This document shows, one piece after another, positions 10,724-19,421 of a stretch of 64,000 nt of DNA. The DNA lies in assembly GCA_022478985.1 (NCBI GenBank), contig JAKSZP010009485.1, forward strand, positions 49,475-113,474, read 5' to 3'. This stretch comes from Massospora cicadina. Lineage: Eukaryota; Entomophthoromycota; Entomophthoromycetes; Entomophthorales; Entomophthoraceae. The notes beneath the pieces were generated by a model. The model was not told where the DNA came from and ran no database searches. It saw only the letters and a list, made by a program, of their open reading frames with translations. Positions within the stretch are counted from its first letter, which is position 1, and each line of letters begins with the position of its first letter. A program made the position numbers and the translations under genes.

Positions 10724-11969
10724 TGGGTGATAGCCCATCCACTTCGGATCCCACCCCCGATTCCCTCACTCACCTCAGCAGAACTGTTGCGGGGAATTAG
10801 TGAAATCTGTGCTGAGATTATCGAACTGAAATTGGTCAGATCTAATTTGGGCAGCAATTGGGCTGATGGCCAAAATTCAAATGGCTGTAAAAGTATGAAG
10901 AATGAGATATTGGCTGGATCACCCAATGGTTCCAATTTGATCCCAAAATCAGTAGAACAAATATTGGGTGACATCGATGAGAGTTCAAAGTCCTCTGATA
11001 GTAATTTGGGTGTTGTGCCCAATGAGCTATTATTGACTGAAAGAATGGTTAAATGACTGAGCGCGGGTGGGTTGGGCGTCCCAAACCCATTCCCAACCAA
11101 ATGGTCCCATCCCTATATGGGATGGCCTTGGGGGATTCCCATCACTCGTCGGGCCAAATGCCATCATGCTAACCATTGAAAACATAATTGACCCCTGGTT
11201 CAGATGTTTGAGGTCAAACTGACAGAGTCTCAGCCCGCTGCCAAATTTTGCGATGTCAGTTCCCAAAGAATAAACCCCCCCACTACCATCCAATTCACTG
11301 GTTAGGCTGAATTTGTGGATCCTGCCCACATCATTGTCCCTACCCAACTGACCACTATTTAATCAGTTGCATGGCACTGAGAAAATTGTTGGTCGATTTT
11401 CTTACTTTATTTCCCAAATAAAAATTTTATTAAAAAATCCCAAATTTTTATCTCCTTCCTTTCGACCACATTCCATATGGCATTCACCTGGTGGTCCGCT
11501 GCTCTGCACTCTGGTTGGGCCTTACCAATTCTCTTGGTTACCATGATTCCCTCTATCACCAATTGGGCTCAACAAGTCCAAAATTTTTGGTTCTACAACC
11601 TGGTTCTCATGACCTTCCGGCAGCAATATACAGGGATTTTATGGCCCTATGTCTGCCAATTACAAGAGAAAATTCGCCGCTCTTCTACCCCCAATGAAAT
11701 GGTTTTAACAACCAAGAATCTCACAGAAACTGTCCCAGTAGTTTCCACCCCTGTTACCAAAACCCCTTGGTCTGAAGTCTATTCAGTGTGGTTTGCCATT
11801 GGGATACTCCTAACCCTGACATTCTGCCACCATTTTGTGGTATCCTATTTCCTGGCTCCATATCAAGTCATATGGTCAGCAATGCCTCTGGCATTCTGGC
11901 TTGCTTTCTGGATGCTTACGCATCCTGACTGGCAGGTCAGTCTAAACTTCTTCTGCCATTTCCATGACA
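10594..11969 (+). repeat. Ty3-A 3' LTR
   Basis: 1376 bp, starting right after a purine tract and ending ATGACA. It aligns end to end with 4744-6116. The differences are almost all transitions, including positions where one copy has TG and the other CA. Confidence 0.93.
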
Positions 11970-12420
11970 CAAGGGTGTAGATCCTTGTAAATGAAGCTTT
12001 GATCAATCAGATGTATACAAGTCTTATGTCTCCAAATGTGTCAATAAGGATGAAAACCCTTGAAAATTGCGTTTTGGCCAACCAGATGCCACCACTTCAG
12101 GTGAGGCTGGACAAGCCTCTCAGAAATGGCAATTGGGTAAATTAGATACCACCAAAACCTTTTTAATTAATTTAAAAAATTTAGAGATACAGATTTCAAC
12201 AAAGGTTTGGGCTTCAAGAATAATTAGAAGCAAAATTCAAATGTGGAAAAGCTTCTACAACTGTAAAGTTAACCAATCCTAGTGCTGTAACAGGTTTCAA
12301 CAAAAAAAACAAGGGTCTAGATGCTCAGGTTATACCTGCTGTTGAGAAGTTGCCTGTGGACTCCATGGAGAATAAGACCCACTATTTCCCCTAATCCTAG
12401 TATAAATTTGAACTGACAAA
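11970..12420 (+). pseudogene. Fossil coding sequence, right part (continues 3263-4743)
   Basis: Resumes after Ty3-A. Its longest frame (12067-12282, 71 codons) reads GQPDATTS and QKWQLGKLDTTK, then a basic tail. The pattern K-W-x-L-x3-D resembles the peptide before the insertion (KWCLANQM). Stops and frame changes show it is not functional. The family is unknown. Confidence 0.35.
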
Positions 12421-13018
12421 GTTGCATAAAGCAGTTTTGTCTTCTATAATATTAAATAAAACTTAATAAATTCCAAAATTAATTTTCATATTGAAATTTT
12501 ATCCCTAATAAGGAAACCAAGGGAAACTGCACATAAACTACAGCTCAGACTTTGACAAGGCCATTGAGTCCTTATATGCACTTTCTGGAGGGCAGACCCT
12601 CTTGCTTGGTGCCAGCATAGTTCTGACTGTTATCCAAAATTTTATAGTCAAGTGCTTTATTACACAGTCATATTAGAGATATTTTAACAGTAGGGTTATT
12701 CTGCTTATGGGCACTTACCTGAACCCTATTGCCCAATCACTCTGTGGCAGTGTTCAAGGACCCCATCTGTCACATCCACCATAGTTAGTTAGTATTAGCC
12801 ATTTTTCTGCCTGGTCAGCATGTTTTAGTTCAGTTTGTTTTGGACCTCTAAGGTGGGCATTTTATTCAGTTGGTAGGTTTCATTTTTTACTTGCTTTACT
12901 TTAACTCACAATATTGTTTGTCTTAAATATTGCATCCTTCATTAAACCACTTCCTGATGTAAACTATTGATGAAATTTTGTACAGTTACTAAAGTCAGAT
13001 GACAATATAATATTTCAT
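12421..13018. other. Non-coding stretch
   Basis: AT-rich, with no open frame, RNA gene or repeat that I can support. Confidence 0.4.
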
Positions 13019-13032
13019 TAGATTTTTTTTAA

Positions 13033-13315
13033 ATTTTATCTGAGGTGGGCTGACCTGGGGATGATACTGCACTGATTAGGGAAGTGAAGAAAATGGAAAA
13101 GGAGGATAAAACCTGGAAAACCTCCATGCGCAGTGTATGATAGGCCAGGAACTCCATGGACTGCCTTTGCTATTTGCTATCTTGGTTCAGGGCATTGGTG
13201 CGCAAAACCAACACAGTCAAAATTGTCCCCTACCCAAAGTCCATTACTGGGATCAAACTCAGGAGGCAGTGGTAGAGGGTCCATACTCTACCACTGAGGT
13301 ATCCTCCCCCTCCAC
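13033..13315 (-). mobile_element. tRNA-derived SINE, copy 1
   Basis: Read on the minus strand, the right end gives a tRNA-like head: A box TACCTCAGTGGTAGAG, then a B-box-like GAGTTTGATCCCAG. The body ends GGTATCATCCCCAGGTCAGC then CCACCTCA. It is flanked by an imperfect direct repeat TAGAT(T)nAA (13019-13032 and 13316-13328), as expected of LINE-mobilised insertion. A related copy is at 18349-18607. The head also contains an inverted repeat CAGTGGTAGAG / CTCTACCACTG. Confidence 0.75.
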
Positions 13316-13328
13316 TAGATTTTTTTAA

Positions 13329-13559
13329 TAAATATAAAAATAAACAAGTTTATATTTAAGATGTGAAATTTTATATGTTTTTAATGATAATTAGTATAAA
13401 TCATTTCATTAAAGGTATAAGCTGTAAAAATATCAGTAAAGCAAGGTTAAAAAGCCCAGAATAGCCTTTTGCTCTCTATATTATTGATTTTGCTCTTTGT
13501 GCTTTTGGTATATCTGTCCCCTGGTCAGCTTACCTTAAATAAATAAAAATAATTTTTTA
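13329..13559. other. AT-rich non-coding stretch
   Basis: Nothing recognisable. Confidence 0.35.
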
Positions 13560-13889
13560 GGAAAAAAGAACCTCTTTTAAAAGCTCTAAAAAGTATGAAA
13601 TAATTGAGAAATTATGCTCCTCAATAAAACTTTTTAAAGTTGGTGCCATCTTCCAACCTGACTTATAAAATTTTGCTCACAAATAAACTTCATATCTTAT
13701 GTCTGGATTAGGTCCAAATGTAAACTATAATCAACTTAGATTATACAGTGCTGAGTATATATTATAAATGCCTATTATAAGTCAGTTAAAATATGGTGCC
13801 AACTTCAAAAAGGGTTTTATTGAGAAGGCATAATTTCTTGATTACTTCATACTTTTTAGAGCTTTTTTTAAAGGAGGTTCTTTTTTCCC
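13560..13889. repeat. Fold-back (inverted) repeat
   Basis: Left arm about 13560-13665 and right arm about 13775-13889 are reverse complements with few mismatches, separated by roughly 110 bp. Landmarks are GGAAAAAAGAACCTC and AAGCTCTAAAAAGTATGAA on the left and their complements on the right. Part of the left arm and the spacer (CTGACTTATA ... TTAGGTCCAAAT) also occurs at 18780-18870. I infer a MITE-like fold-back element. Short open frames here are by-products of the T-rich sequence. Confidence 0.65.
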
Positions 13890-14029
13890 CAAATTTTTTT
13901 GAGAAGGTTCTTTTTTCTCAAAAAAAACTTTACCCACAGTTCTTTTCCCCCCAAAAAATTAGTGCATTTTTAAAAGTGGCTCTTTTCCTACTTTTATTAG
14001 GTATTACTATCTCTATATATCCTTTTTGA

Positions 14030-14397
14030 CCCTTTATTATTTCTCTATAAAATTAAAACTCATTGTATATATAGTATATATAGTATCTTATAAACTATAG
14101 TATATATATACTGATAATTCATTTTTTTCTATTTTGTATATTTTATTAGTCAAATTATATTAAATTTACTGATTGCCATCTACAATACTTCATTTTATTA
14201 AATTTATTTAATTTTATTGGTCAATGTATGCTGAATTTACTGATCACCATCTACAGTAATTCATTTTATTAGATTTGGTTGCTTTTATTAACAATCTGTA
14301 ACTTTATTGATCGCTATCTAAAATAATTCATTTTATCAAATTTAGATGATTTTATTGGTCAAATTATACAAAAATGATAGCCATCTATAATGATTTA
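14030..14397. repeat. Satellite array, second site
   Basis: Diverged monomers of the ~82-bp AT-rich family (TTTACTGATTGCCATCTACA, TTCATTTTATTAAATTT, ATTTTATTGGTCAA), about four copies, shorter than at 780-3191. Confidence 0.65.
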
Positions 14398-14463
14398 AGC
14401 TCATCCCACTATGAGCACATACTGACTGAATTTTGAACATACCCCCCAGCCATAGGACATATC
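14398..14463. repeat. Satellite-repeat end motif, copy 2
   Basis: AGCTCATCCCACTATGAGC ... TTTTGAACATACCCCCCAGC, then CATAGGACATATCA. Homologous to 3192-3262 and 15387-15442. Confidence 0.7.
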
Positions 14464-14465
14464 AA

Positions 14466-14849
14466 AAGTGCTTCGAAGCTATCGCTTCACCGATGCCGGA
14501 AAAAAGTTTATCCGGAGTTGTATTAGTCCCACAAGTATCCATCGCTTCCGAGCCCATTTTGATATACTTGCTAAATTAATGGGCAGATACTCGACCAATA
14601 CTTACAAAAGTAAAATGGGACCTAAGTTGGAGCATCCTCTATTTTTGGAGAAGATGATCATCCGAATTGGTCCAGTATTTTCAGAGTTATGCGCGAACAA
14701 ACATAGAAAAAATGATTAAAGTTTTACCTTATGGTAAAAAACTTAAGTGCATGATATATGCCTTATGGCTGAAGGTTAAATACTTTCTTAATATTTTATC
14801 TAAAGTTATGATAGGATACTATCATTATGTTTTATCATTTAACTTTTAA
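14466..14849 (+). pseudogene. Degenerate repeated coding sequence, copy 2
   Basis: An 83-codon basic frame (14468-14719) lacks a convincing ATG start and is probably the end of a longer protein. A second frame (14667-14849) continues with a Lys-rich segment. The region from about 14660 onwards aligns with 80-320 near the window start, where the frame is different, so both copies are decayed. Function unknown. It is sandwiched between two satellite arrays with their end motifs, suggesting one composite repeat unit. Confidence 0.4.
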
Positions 14850-15189
14850 AATAATAATACCTGAGATGATTAGATTACTTTAGTAATGGTTTGATTAACC
14901 TAACTAAAACTGTGTGACAGCAGGCAAGTAGCTGGTAGATAGATTCAAATTTATTTAATTTATATTAAATTAGGTAGTATTTTAGTTGTGGTGGTTTAGG
15001 AAATCATCTTATAAATAAATCATTATAAATGCATGTTTATTTCAACACCTACTCCTAGACTATTTACCAATCTCAGATAAACTTGACATAAATATTCTAT
15101 GAAATTTATATATAATTATTCAATTAACTTGATTAGTTCAATGTAACAAATATAAGGTTGGCAGTTTTTACTTATTTAGTTTTTATTAT
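14850..15189. other. AT-rich spacer of the composite repeat
   Basis: No gene. The first part (CCTGAGATGATTAGATTA) matches 290-310 near the window start. Confidence 0.4.
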
Positions 15190-15442
15190 TTAGTTGATTT
15201 TATCAGTTAATTATAGGGTAAACTTTTCAGATATCTTTCTATAATACCTCATTTTATTTACTTGGTTGATTTAATTGGTCAATCTATGCTAAACTTACTG
15301 ATCACCATCTACAATAATTCATTTTTAGATTTAGTTGATTTTATTGGCCAACCTATGCAAAAACTACCCACAACCAAAATCATTTAAGCTCGTCACGCTA
15401 TGATCTCATACTTTGAACTTACCCCCCAGCCATAGGACATAT
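15190..15442. repeat. Satellite array, third site, with end motif copy 3
   Basis: Two to three monomers of the ~82-bp family followed by the end motif at 15387-15442 (AGCTCGTCACGCTATGA, TTTGAACTTACCCCCCAGCC, ATAGGACATATATCATG). Confidence 0.68.
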
Positions 15443-15578
15443 ATCATGTCAAAAAATAACAAAAAAACATACATACAAGTCGAATGATAACCTTCTCCTT
15501 TTTCAAAGTCGGTTAAAAAGTAATAAGCGTGGGAAGATTTATTTAAATCACAGTTTAGGAAATGGAATTCGGTAATGG

Positions 15579-15764
15579 ATGGAAGCAAGTCGGAGTAGAA
15601 TTGACATACTTGCTATATCAATTTGCTTAAGCTTTGCGATAAAATGTAATGCCGACAGCAAGTTGAATTTTCCAAACATGTTCAATTCGATGTGTACCCT
15701 TGAAGAAGTTGGTATAAAGGAGCAATGCATGTTTAAATTACTTGCAGATATACAGGCTATCTAA
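15579..15764 (+). CDS. Small candidate secreted protein (61 aa)
   Basis: Not recognised. The short N-terminus MEASRSR is followed by a hydrophobic core (IDILAISICLSFAI) and a small-residue site after KCNA, which looks like a signal peptide. The ~37-residue mature part has two further Cys and ends at TAA. It lies in AT-rich, repeat-poor sequence just before Helitron-like ends. Small secreted proteins with Cys are common in host-associated fungi, but this is inference only; in AT-rich DNA a 61-codon frame can be chance. Confidence 0.3.
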   Translation: MEASRSRIDILAISICLSFAIKCNADSKLNFPNMFNSMCTLEEVGIKEQCMFKLLADIQAI

Positions 15765-15885
15765 TTTAATCTGAGATGAAAATTAAACCACTTTTAAATC
15801 CACGCTAGTTCAATAGATATATACACAAGCAACTTGAATAAAAGACACAATGTAACAAATAAATTTAACAATATAATATGAAGGA

Positions 15886-16663
15886 CTAGCCGATTTACCC
15901 GTGCTTCGCTACGGTGTCTATAAAATTAAAGATTTTCAATTTATTAATTTAGATTTTAGATTAAAGATAAACAAATACTCAGCCAAATCTAATTGCTCAA
16001 TCGAATCAACCAAAATCCACCAACCACTCAGGTAAACCTAACTGAACTTATCAAAACAACCAATAGTTAATCACCCCTTAAACTAAACTGTGTCCGATTA
16101 ATTTGACCAAAAGCCATCATCCACTCGGCCAAATAAAATAAACCTATCGAATCAAAATAAATAATACCAAACTGCTACCCAAAACATCTCTATATATTTA
16201 AAATCATCGTATACGTGACATATCTTCCAAACTACTAAATCAACTTCTACTTAACTTGCCAAAAGTATTTTATTAATTAGGTGAAAAAATTAGGTAGGTT
16301 TCTAAAATATATAAACCTAACATCCAGATACCCGTGCTTTGCTACGGTATTTAGTTTATCAAATAATAAACTCTCATTGTAGCCTATAGGCTGTGCCAGC
16401 ACTACTCTTGAGCCACTCGGACTAACAGCTCCGCTGTTGCCCTTGTGGATGGTGAGCTGATTATCCTAACTACTTAATCTACTTAAACTCTAATACTGAG
16501 TTTTGTTGAGTTTCAGGTGAGCAATTTGGTGAATTATTAGAAAATATTCGCCAATTCTCACCCACTCACCCAAATAGCTTGACCCTATCAGACTCGAAGG
16601 TTTCAGATGTCAGTCAGTAGATCAGTCAGTCAGTCAGTGAATGTGTTTTATTAAGTAGATAGA
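15886..16663 (-). mobile_element. Helitron-like non-autonomous element(s)
   Basis: On the minus strand the left end reads CCGTAGCGAAGCACGGG then TAAATCGGCTAG followed by T. This is a hairpin a few bases before a CTAG terminus, the classic Helitron 3' end (CTRR, insertion before T). The right end on the minus strand reads TCTATCTACTTAA ... CACTGACTGACTGACTGA, resembling Helitron 5' ends that start with TC and carry ACTG repeats. A second hairpin end (GTAGCAAAGCACGGG ... CTGG) lies at about 16322-16347. No Rep/helicase gene is present, so this would be non-autonomous. Exact right border uncertain. Confidence 0.6.
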
Positions 16664-16841
16664 GTGTAAATTAATGATTGGATCAAACGTAATGACAAAA
16701 ATTAGAATATTAGAAACCACATCAAATCTATACATAGTAAATGAGGATAAAGATGAAATTAAAATGATTATATAGAAGTTTGGCATTAAGAATTTAGATG
16801 TACCATCTGAAAATAGAAATGGAATGAATGGCATGATACTT

Positions 16842-17216
16842 ATGACCGGAATACATGATAACCAAAGTTTAAATCGTCTAATTAATTCTAATGTAACATT
16901 ATTCTTATTTGGCATATTAAGGTTTTCAGGGGGTTTAAGAATCATGTGGCTTAGGTTAAGCAATAAGAGATTGTTTAGAGTGTATAGAATAATGTATAAG
17001 ACGAAAATTATGACCGGAATACATGATAACTAAAGTTTAGATCATTTAACCAATAAATTGCGTTCGACGTGTATACACGTCGAGAGGGCTATTGGTTAAA
17101 TCTAAATTCCACAGTTAAGGGATTGATTAATCTAGATATACCTTTATTCCTATTTACTAAGGTATGATTTGACAGGGGTTTAAAAATCATGCAGCTTAAG
17201 TTTAGCAATTAGGGAT
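16842..17216. repeat. Direct tandem duplication upstream of the secreted-protein gene
   Basis: Two diverged copies. Copy 1 starts at about 16842 and copy 2 at about 17010, both with ATGACCGGAATACATGATAA then AAAGTTTA, and later TTTTCAGGGGGTTTAAGAAT / TTTGACAGGGGTTTAAAAAT. Copy 2 carries an extra hairpin (17034-17108). Confidence 0.65.
17034..17108. repeat. Long imperfect hairpin around a perfect 20-bp palindrome
   Basis: Core TCGACGTGTATACACGTCGA (17064-17083) is a perfect palindrome. It is flanked at both sides by TTTAACCAAT / ATTGGTTAAA and further by TTTAGAT / ATCTAAA, giving a ~75-bp hairpin. It is absent from the other copy of the tandem duplication. Confidence 0.75.
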
Positions 17217-17252
17217 CGACTTGATATATTGAATTAATAATCAGATTAAGGG

Positions 17253-17260
17253 TATAAATA
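17253..17260 (+). promoter_or_regulatory. TATA box of the secreted-protein gene
   Basis: TATAAATA lies 25-32 bases before the first ATG (17285) of the following frame, implying a very short leader. Confidence 0.5.
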
Positions 17261-17284
17261 AGTGCTTGAGATAAGTTTGATTTC

Positions 17285-17981
17285 ATGATGAAATTAGGAC
17301 TATTCAGTATTATCCTTGGACAAACTCTAGCTTCGTTAAGAGTTTGGGACATTAGTTTCTTGGGCGAAGGGGAACTTGGGGAGGATAATTATCTTTTTCC
17401 ATTCAAGAGAGTTCCAGACAAGATTATAAGCAAAGCCTCACCATTCAGGACAATTCAACCTTCCGAGTACGATGCTTTTGTTCGTCACGAGCCAATTTTT
17501 TCTGATCCTTGGCTTTTCAATTCTTTACCAAAAAGGCGTTATAATTTGGTTTGGAAGGACAACACCATGCACACTGGATATCGGCATGCCCCTAGCAATT
17601 ATACCAAATGCGAAACGGATGGCACTTGTTACAGATCCGGTCAAGTTATTAAAATTAAAGACGTGGATAGTTCTCATTCGGGCATACCTTATGAGCTTAT
17701 GACTAAGATGATTGGTTGGACTTCTCCGCGCAATATGACCTTTTATATAAAGATCACTTTTTTTTTTTTTAGTACTAGATAAAGATCACTTTTTTTCGTC
17801 GAGAAATAATACAGGTTATGTATTTATCCCTATCATGGTTAGCCTGGATTTCACCATTGAGGTTTGCGATCGTACCTCTTGGCTCTGGGGTAAAAATGGG
17901 ACTGTAAATCATATAATCACCAGATTACGCCCCTGTTGTTGCCAAACACGATCACACAAGGGTATTCGGGAAAATGTTTAG
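17285..17981 (+). pseudogene. Candidate secreted protein, broken by a LINE-tail insertion
   Basis: Not recognised. Two ATGs (17285, 17288) precede a clear signal peptide (MMKLGLFSIILGQTLAS). The mature part has many aromatic and charged residues, a C-x5-C pair (KCETDGTCY) and NxT glycosylation sites. It has no membrane segment and no visible intron. The open frame stops at 17780-17782, inside a short inserted sequence ending AGTACTAG. Beyond the insertion a neighbouring frame stays open to TAG 17979-17981, with a Cys-rich end. So the original protein was probably about 50-70 residues longer. The T-run at the junction differs in length by one from what the frame requires, so a sequencing or slippage change is possible. 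Codon and base use resemble the AT-rich surroundings. Confidence 0.6.
17763..17780 (-). mobile_element. Micro-insertion: 3' tail of the LINE only
   Basis: A T-run followed by AGTACTAGAT is identical to the 3' end of the LINE at 42853-42876 (minus-strand poly-A tail). It is flanked by a direct repeat ATAAAGATCACTTTTTTT (17747-17764 and 17779-17796). This is a LINE insertion truncated to about ten bases plus tail. Confidence 0.72.
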
Positions 17982-18332
17982 AGCGGTCTGCTCCATTTAG
18001 TCCATATAAGATATCAATTGGCTTCAACCTTTCAACTCCAAACCCTTTAGAAATTTTGATTTTATATATATTTCACATTATAATAAATTCACTTGGACTT
18101 ATATTTAATATTTGCTTTTTATAAAAATTTAACATAGTTTTACTGAGACACTCTTTAAACTACATCAGCTACTTCATCATATTACTGTTTATGTCATAAG
18201 TAAGTCAAATACACAAGTATCAAAATCGGATAATTTTCCCACCGCTACTAAAAATAGAATAGTTTTATCTGAGGGTAAATGAAACATTGGAACCATTGCA
18301 CCAGTTGGTATTTTTGACGCCTTCTGAAACGA
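17982..18332. other. AT-rich non-coding stretch
   Basis: No supported gene or repeat. Confidence 0.35.
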
Positions 18333-18348
18333 CTAAGCGCGCATTTTA

Positions 18349-18607
18349 TATTCTATTTGAGGTGGGCCGACCTGGGGACGATACCGCACCGATTAAGGGA
18401 AATCGAATGAATGGGAGAGGATAAAATCCGGAAAACCTCCATGCGCGGCGTATGATAGGCCAGGAACTCCATGGACCGCCTTTGCCATTCGCTATCTCGG
18501 TTCGGGGCATTGGTGCGCAACGCCAACAAACACAGTCATAATTGTCCCCTACCCAAAGTTCCAGTACCGGAATCGAACTCAGGGAGGCAGTGGTAGAGGT
18601 CCCTACA
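18349..18607 (-). mobile_element. tRNA-derived SINE, copy 2
   Basis: About 85 percent like SINE copy 1 by eye. Shared body: CCTCCATGCGCGGCGTATGA and GGCATTGGTGCGCAACGCCA. It is flanked by a 16-bp direct repeat with one mismatch, CTAAGCGCRCATTTTA (18333-18348 and 18608-18623). The tRNA-like head is about 30 bp shorter than in copy 1 and lacks a full A box, so it is 5'-truncated. Confidence 0.8.
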
Positions 18608-18714
18608 CTAAGCGCACATTTTAATTTAAGAACTTTAGCCCAACGCTACTAGCTTAACCAAATTTACGCAGCTTGTAGTTAAAAATAAAAGGGAAAACTA
18701 GAATTGACTTTGTA

Positions 18715-18872
18715 AAATGTACTAAAAAGTATGTAATAATCAAAAAATGCACTAAAATGTATGAATAATTTATAAAAACCTTTTTGAAGGTGGTGGCATA
18801 TTTTAGACTGACTTATAGTTTTTTGCTCAAGGATACAAATTAGAGCTTATATTAGATTAGGTCCAAATATAA
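18715..18872. repeat. Dispersed repeat related to the fold-back element
   Basis: AAAAAGTATG, CCTTTTTGAAGGTGGTGGC, GACTGACTTATAG and TAGATTAGGTCCAAAT match the left arm and spacer at 13590-13740. Confidence 0.55.
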
Positions 18873-18873
18873 A

Positions 18874-19035
18874 CTGTAAAAGTAAAAGTAAATGAGGCAG
18901 GTCAACCCTGGGACAAATATACCACACTGATTTTTTTTATTTTTAGCATGTGCTAGTTTCAAACCTGTTTCAATCAAAACCCAACACAGAGTGGAGCAAG
19001 AACCACCCTGCTATGCTACCACTCCTCTCCAAATG
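18874..19035 (-). mobile_element. Diverged tRNA-derived SINE, copy 3
   Basis: On the minus strand: A-box-like TAGCATAGCAGG, B-box-like GGTTTGAAACT, and a 3' part GGTATATTTGTCCCAGGGTT then GACCTGCCTCA. This matches the 3' part of copies 1 and 2. The head differs from them, so it is a diverged copy or a different tRNA head on the same tail. Target-site repeats were not found. Confidence 0.5.
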
Positions 19036-19421
19036 TCAGACAATTGCCATCTTGACTTTGGCAAAAGGATGTTATAGGTAAGAATAGTTTCAACTTACCA
19101 AATATGATTGGCCAATTATATGTCCAATCTCATAATAAAATTGTTTTAAATGAAAATAATGACAATATTGACCAAAAGACACTGGCCAATTCTCAGTGGA
19201 ACACCACGATTTGGGGCAACACTATTATGAATACTAACTGGGTAAATAGTGCCAAGTCAGGAAGTTAAATTTCCCTGATACCATGGGTAAACCTAGGGAG
19301 TCCATTGAAAGTTTCTCCCCAGGTCATGAATAGTTCAAAGCCAGCACTGAAGCAGGGATCACCCCCTTTTATAGGCTTGGTGGGGGTCCCTCAGGGTGCA
19401 ATAAATTTTGTTAAAGGGGAT
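19036..19421. other. Unassigned sequence ending in a polypurine-like tract
   Basis: No gene. The last bases (AAAGGGGAT at about 19413-19421) look like a polypurine tract next to the Ty3-C LTR start, so this might be the end of a further upstream element interior. Confidence 0.35.

Larger units (their letters stand above)
4744..11969 (+). mobile_element. Ty3-A: full-length Ty3/gypsy chromovirus
   Basis: A 7.2-kb element flanked by the perfect target-site duplication CAAGG (4739-4743 and 11970-11974). It has two 1.37-kb LTRs with TGTAAG...ATGACA ends and a purine-rich tract just before the 3' LTR (about 10577-10593). The order is gag, protease, reverse transcriptase, RNase H, integrase, chromodomain, which is the chromovirus order. 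It is defective: the gag frame is shifted near 6540, the reverse transcriptase has TGA at 7989 and 8025, TAA lies at 9168, TGA at 9300 and a frameshift at about 9480-9590. LTR differences are nearly all transitions. A primer-binding site was not identified. Confidence 0.95.

Noticed and set aside
10627..11100. Minus-strand frame of 157 codons in the Ty3-A LTR (also 4680-5249).
   Set aside because: Present in both LTRs only because they are copies. The solo LTR has no long equivalent, and it has no domain.
13793..14029. 78-codon hydrophobic frame as a small membrane protein.
   Set aside because: It lies on one arm of the inverted repeat and on a T-rich stretch of repeated GGTTCTTTTTT units. 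Composition alone explains it.
16380..16450. Possible tRNA or small RNA gene in a GC-richer patch.
   Set aside because: No cloverleaf or A/B box arrangement could be drawn; it lies within the Helitron-like region.
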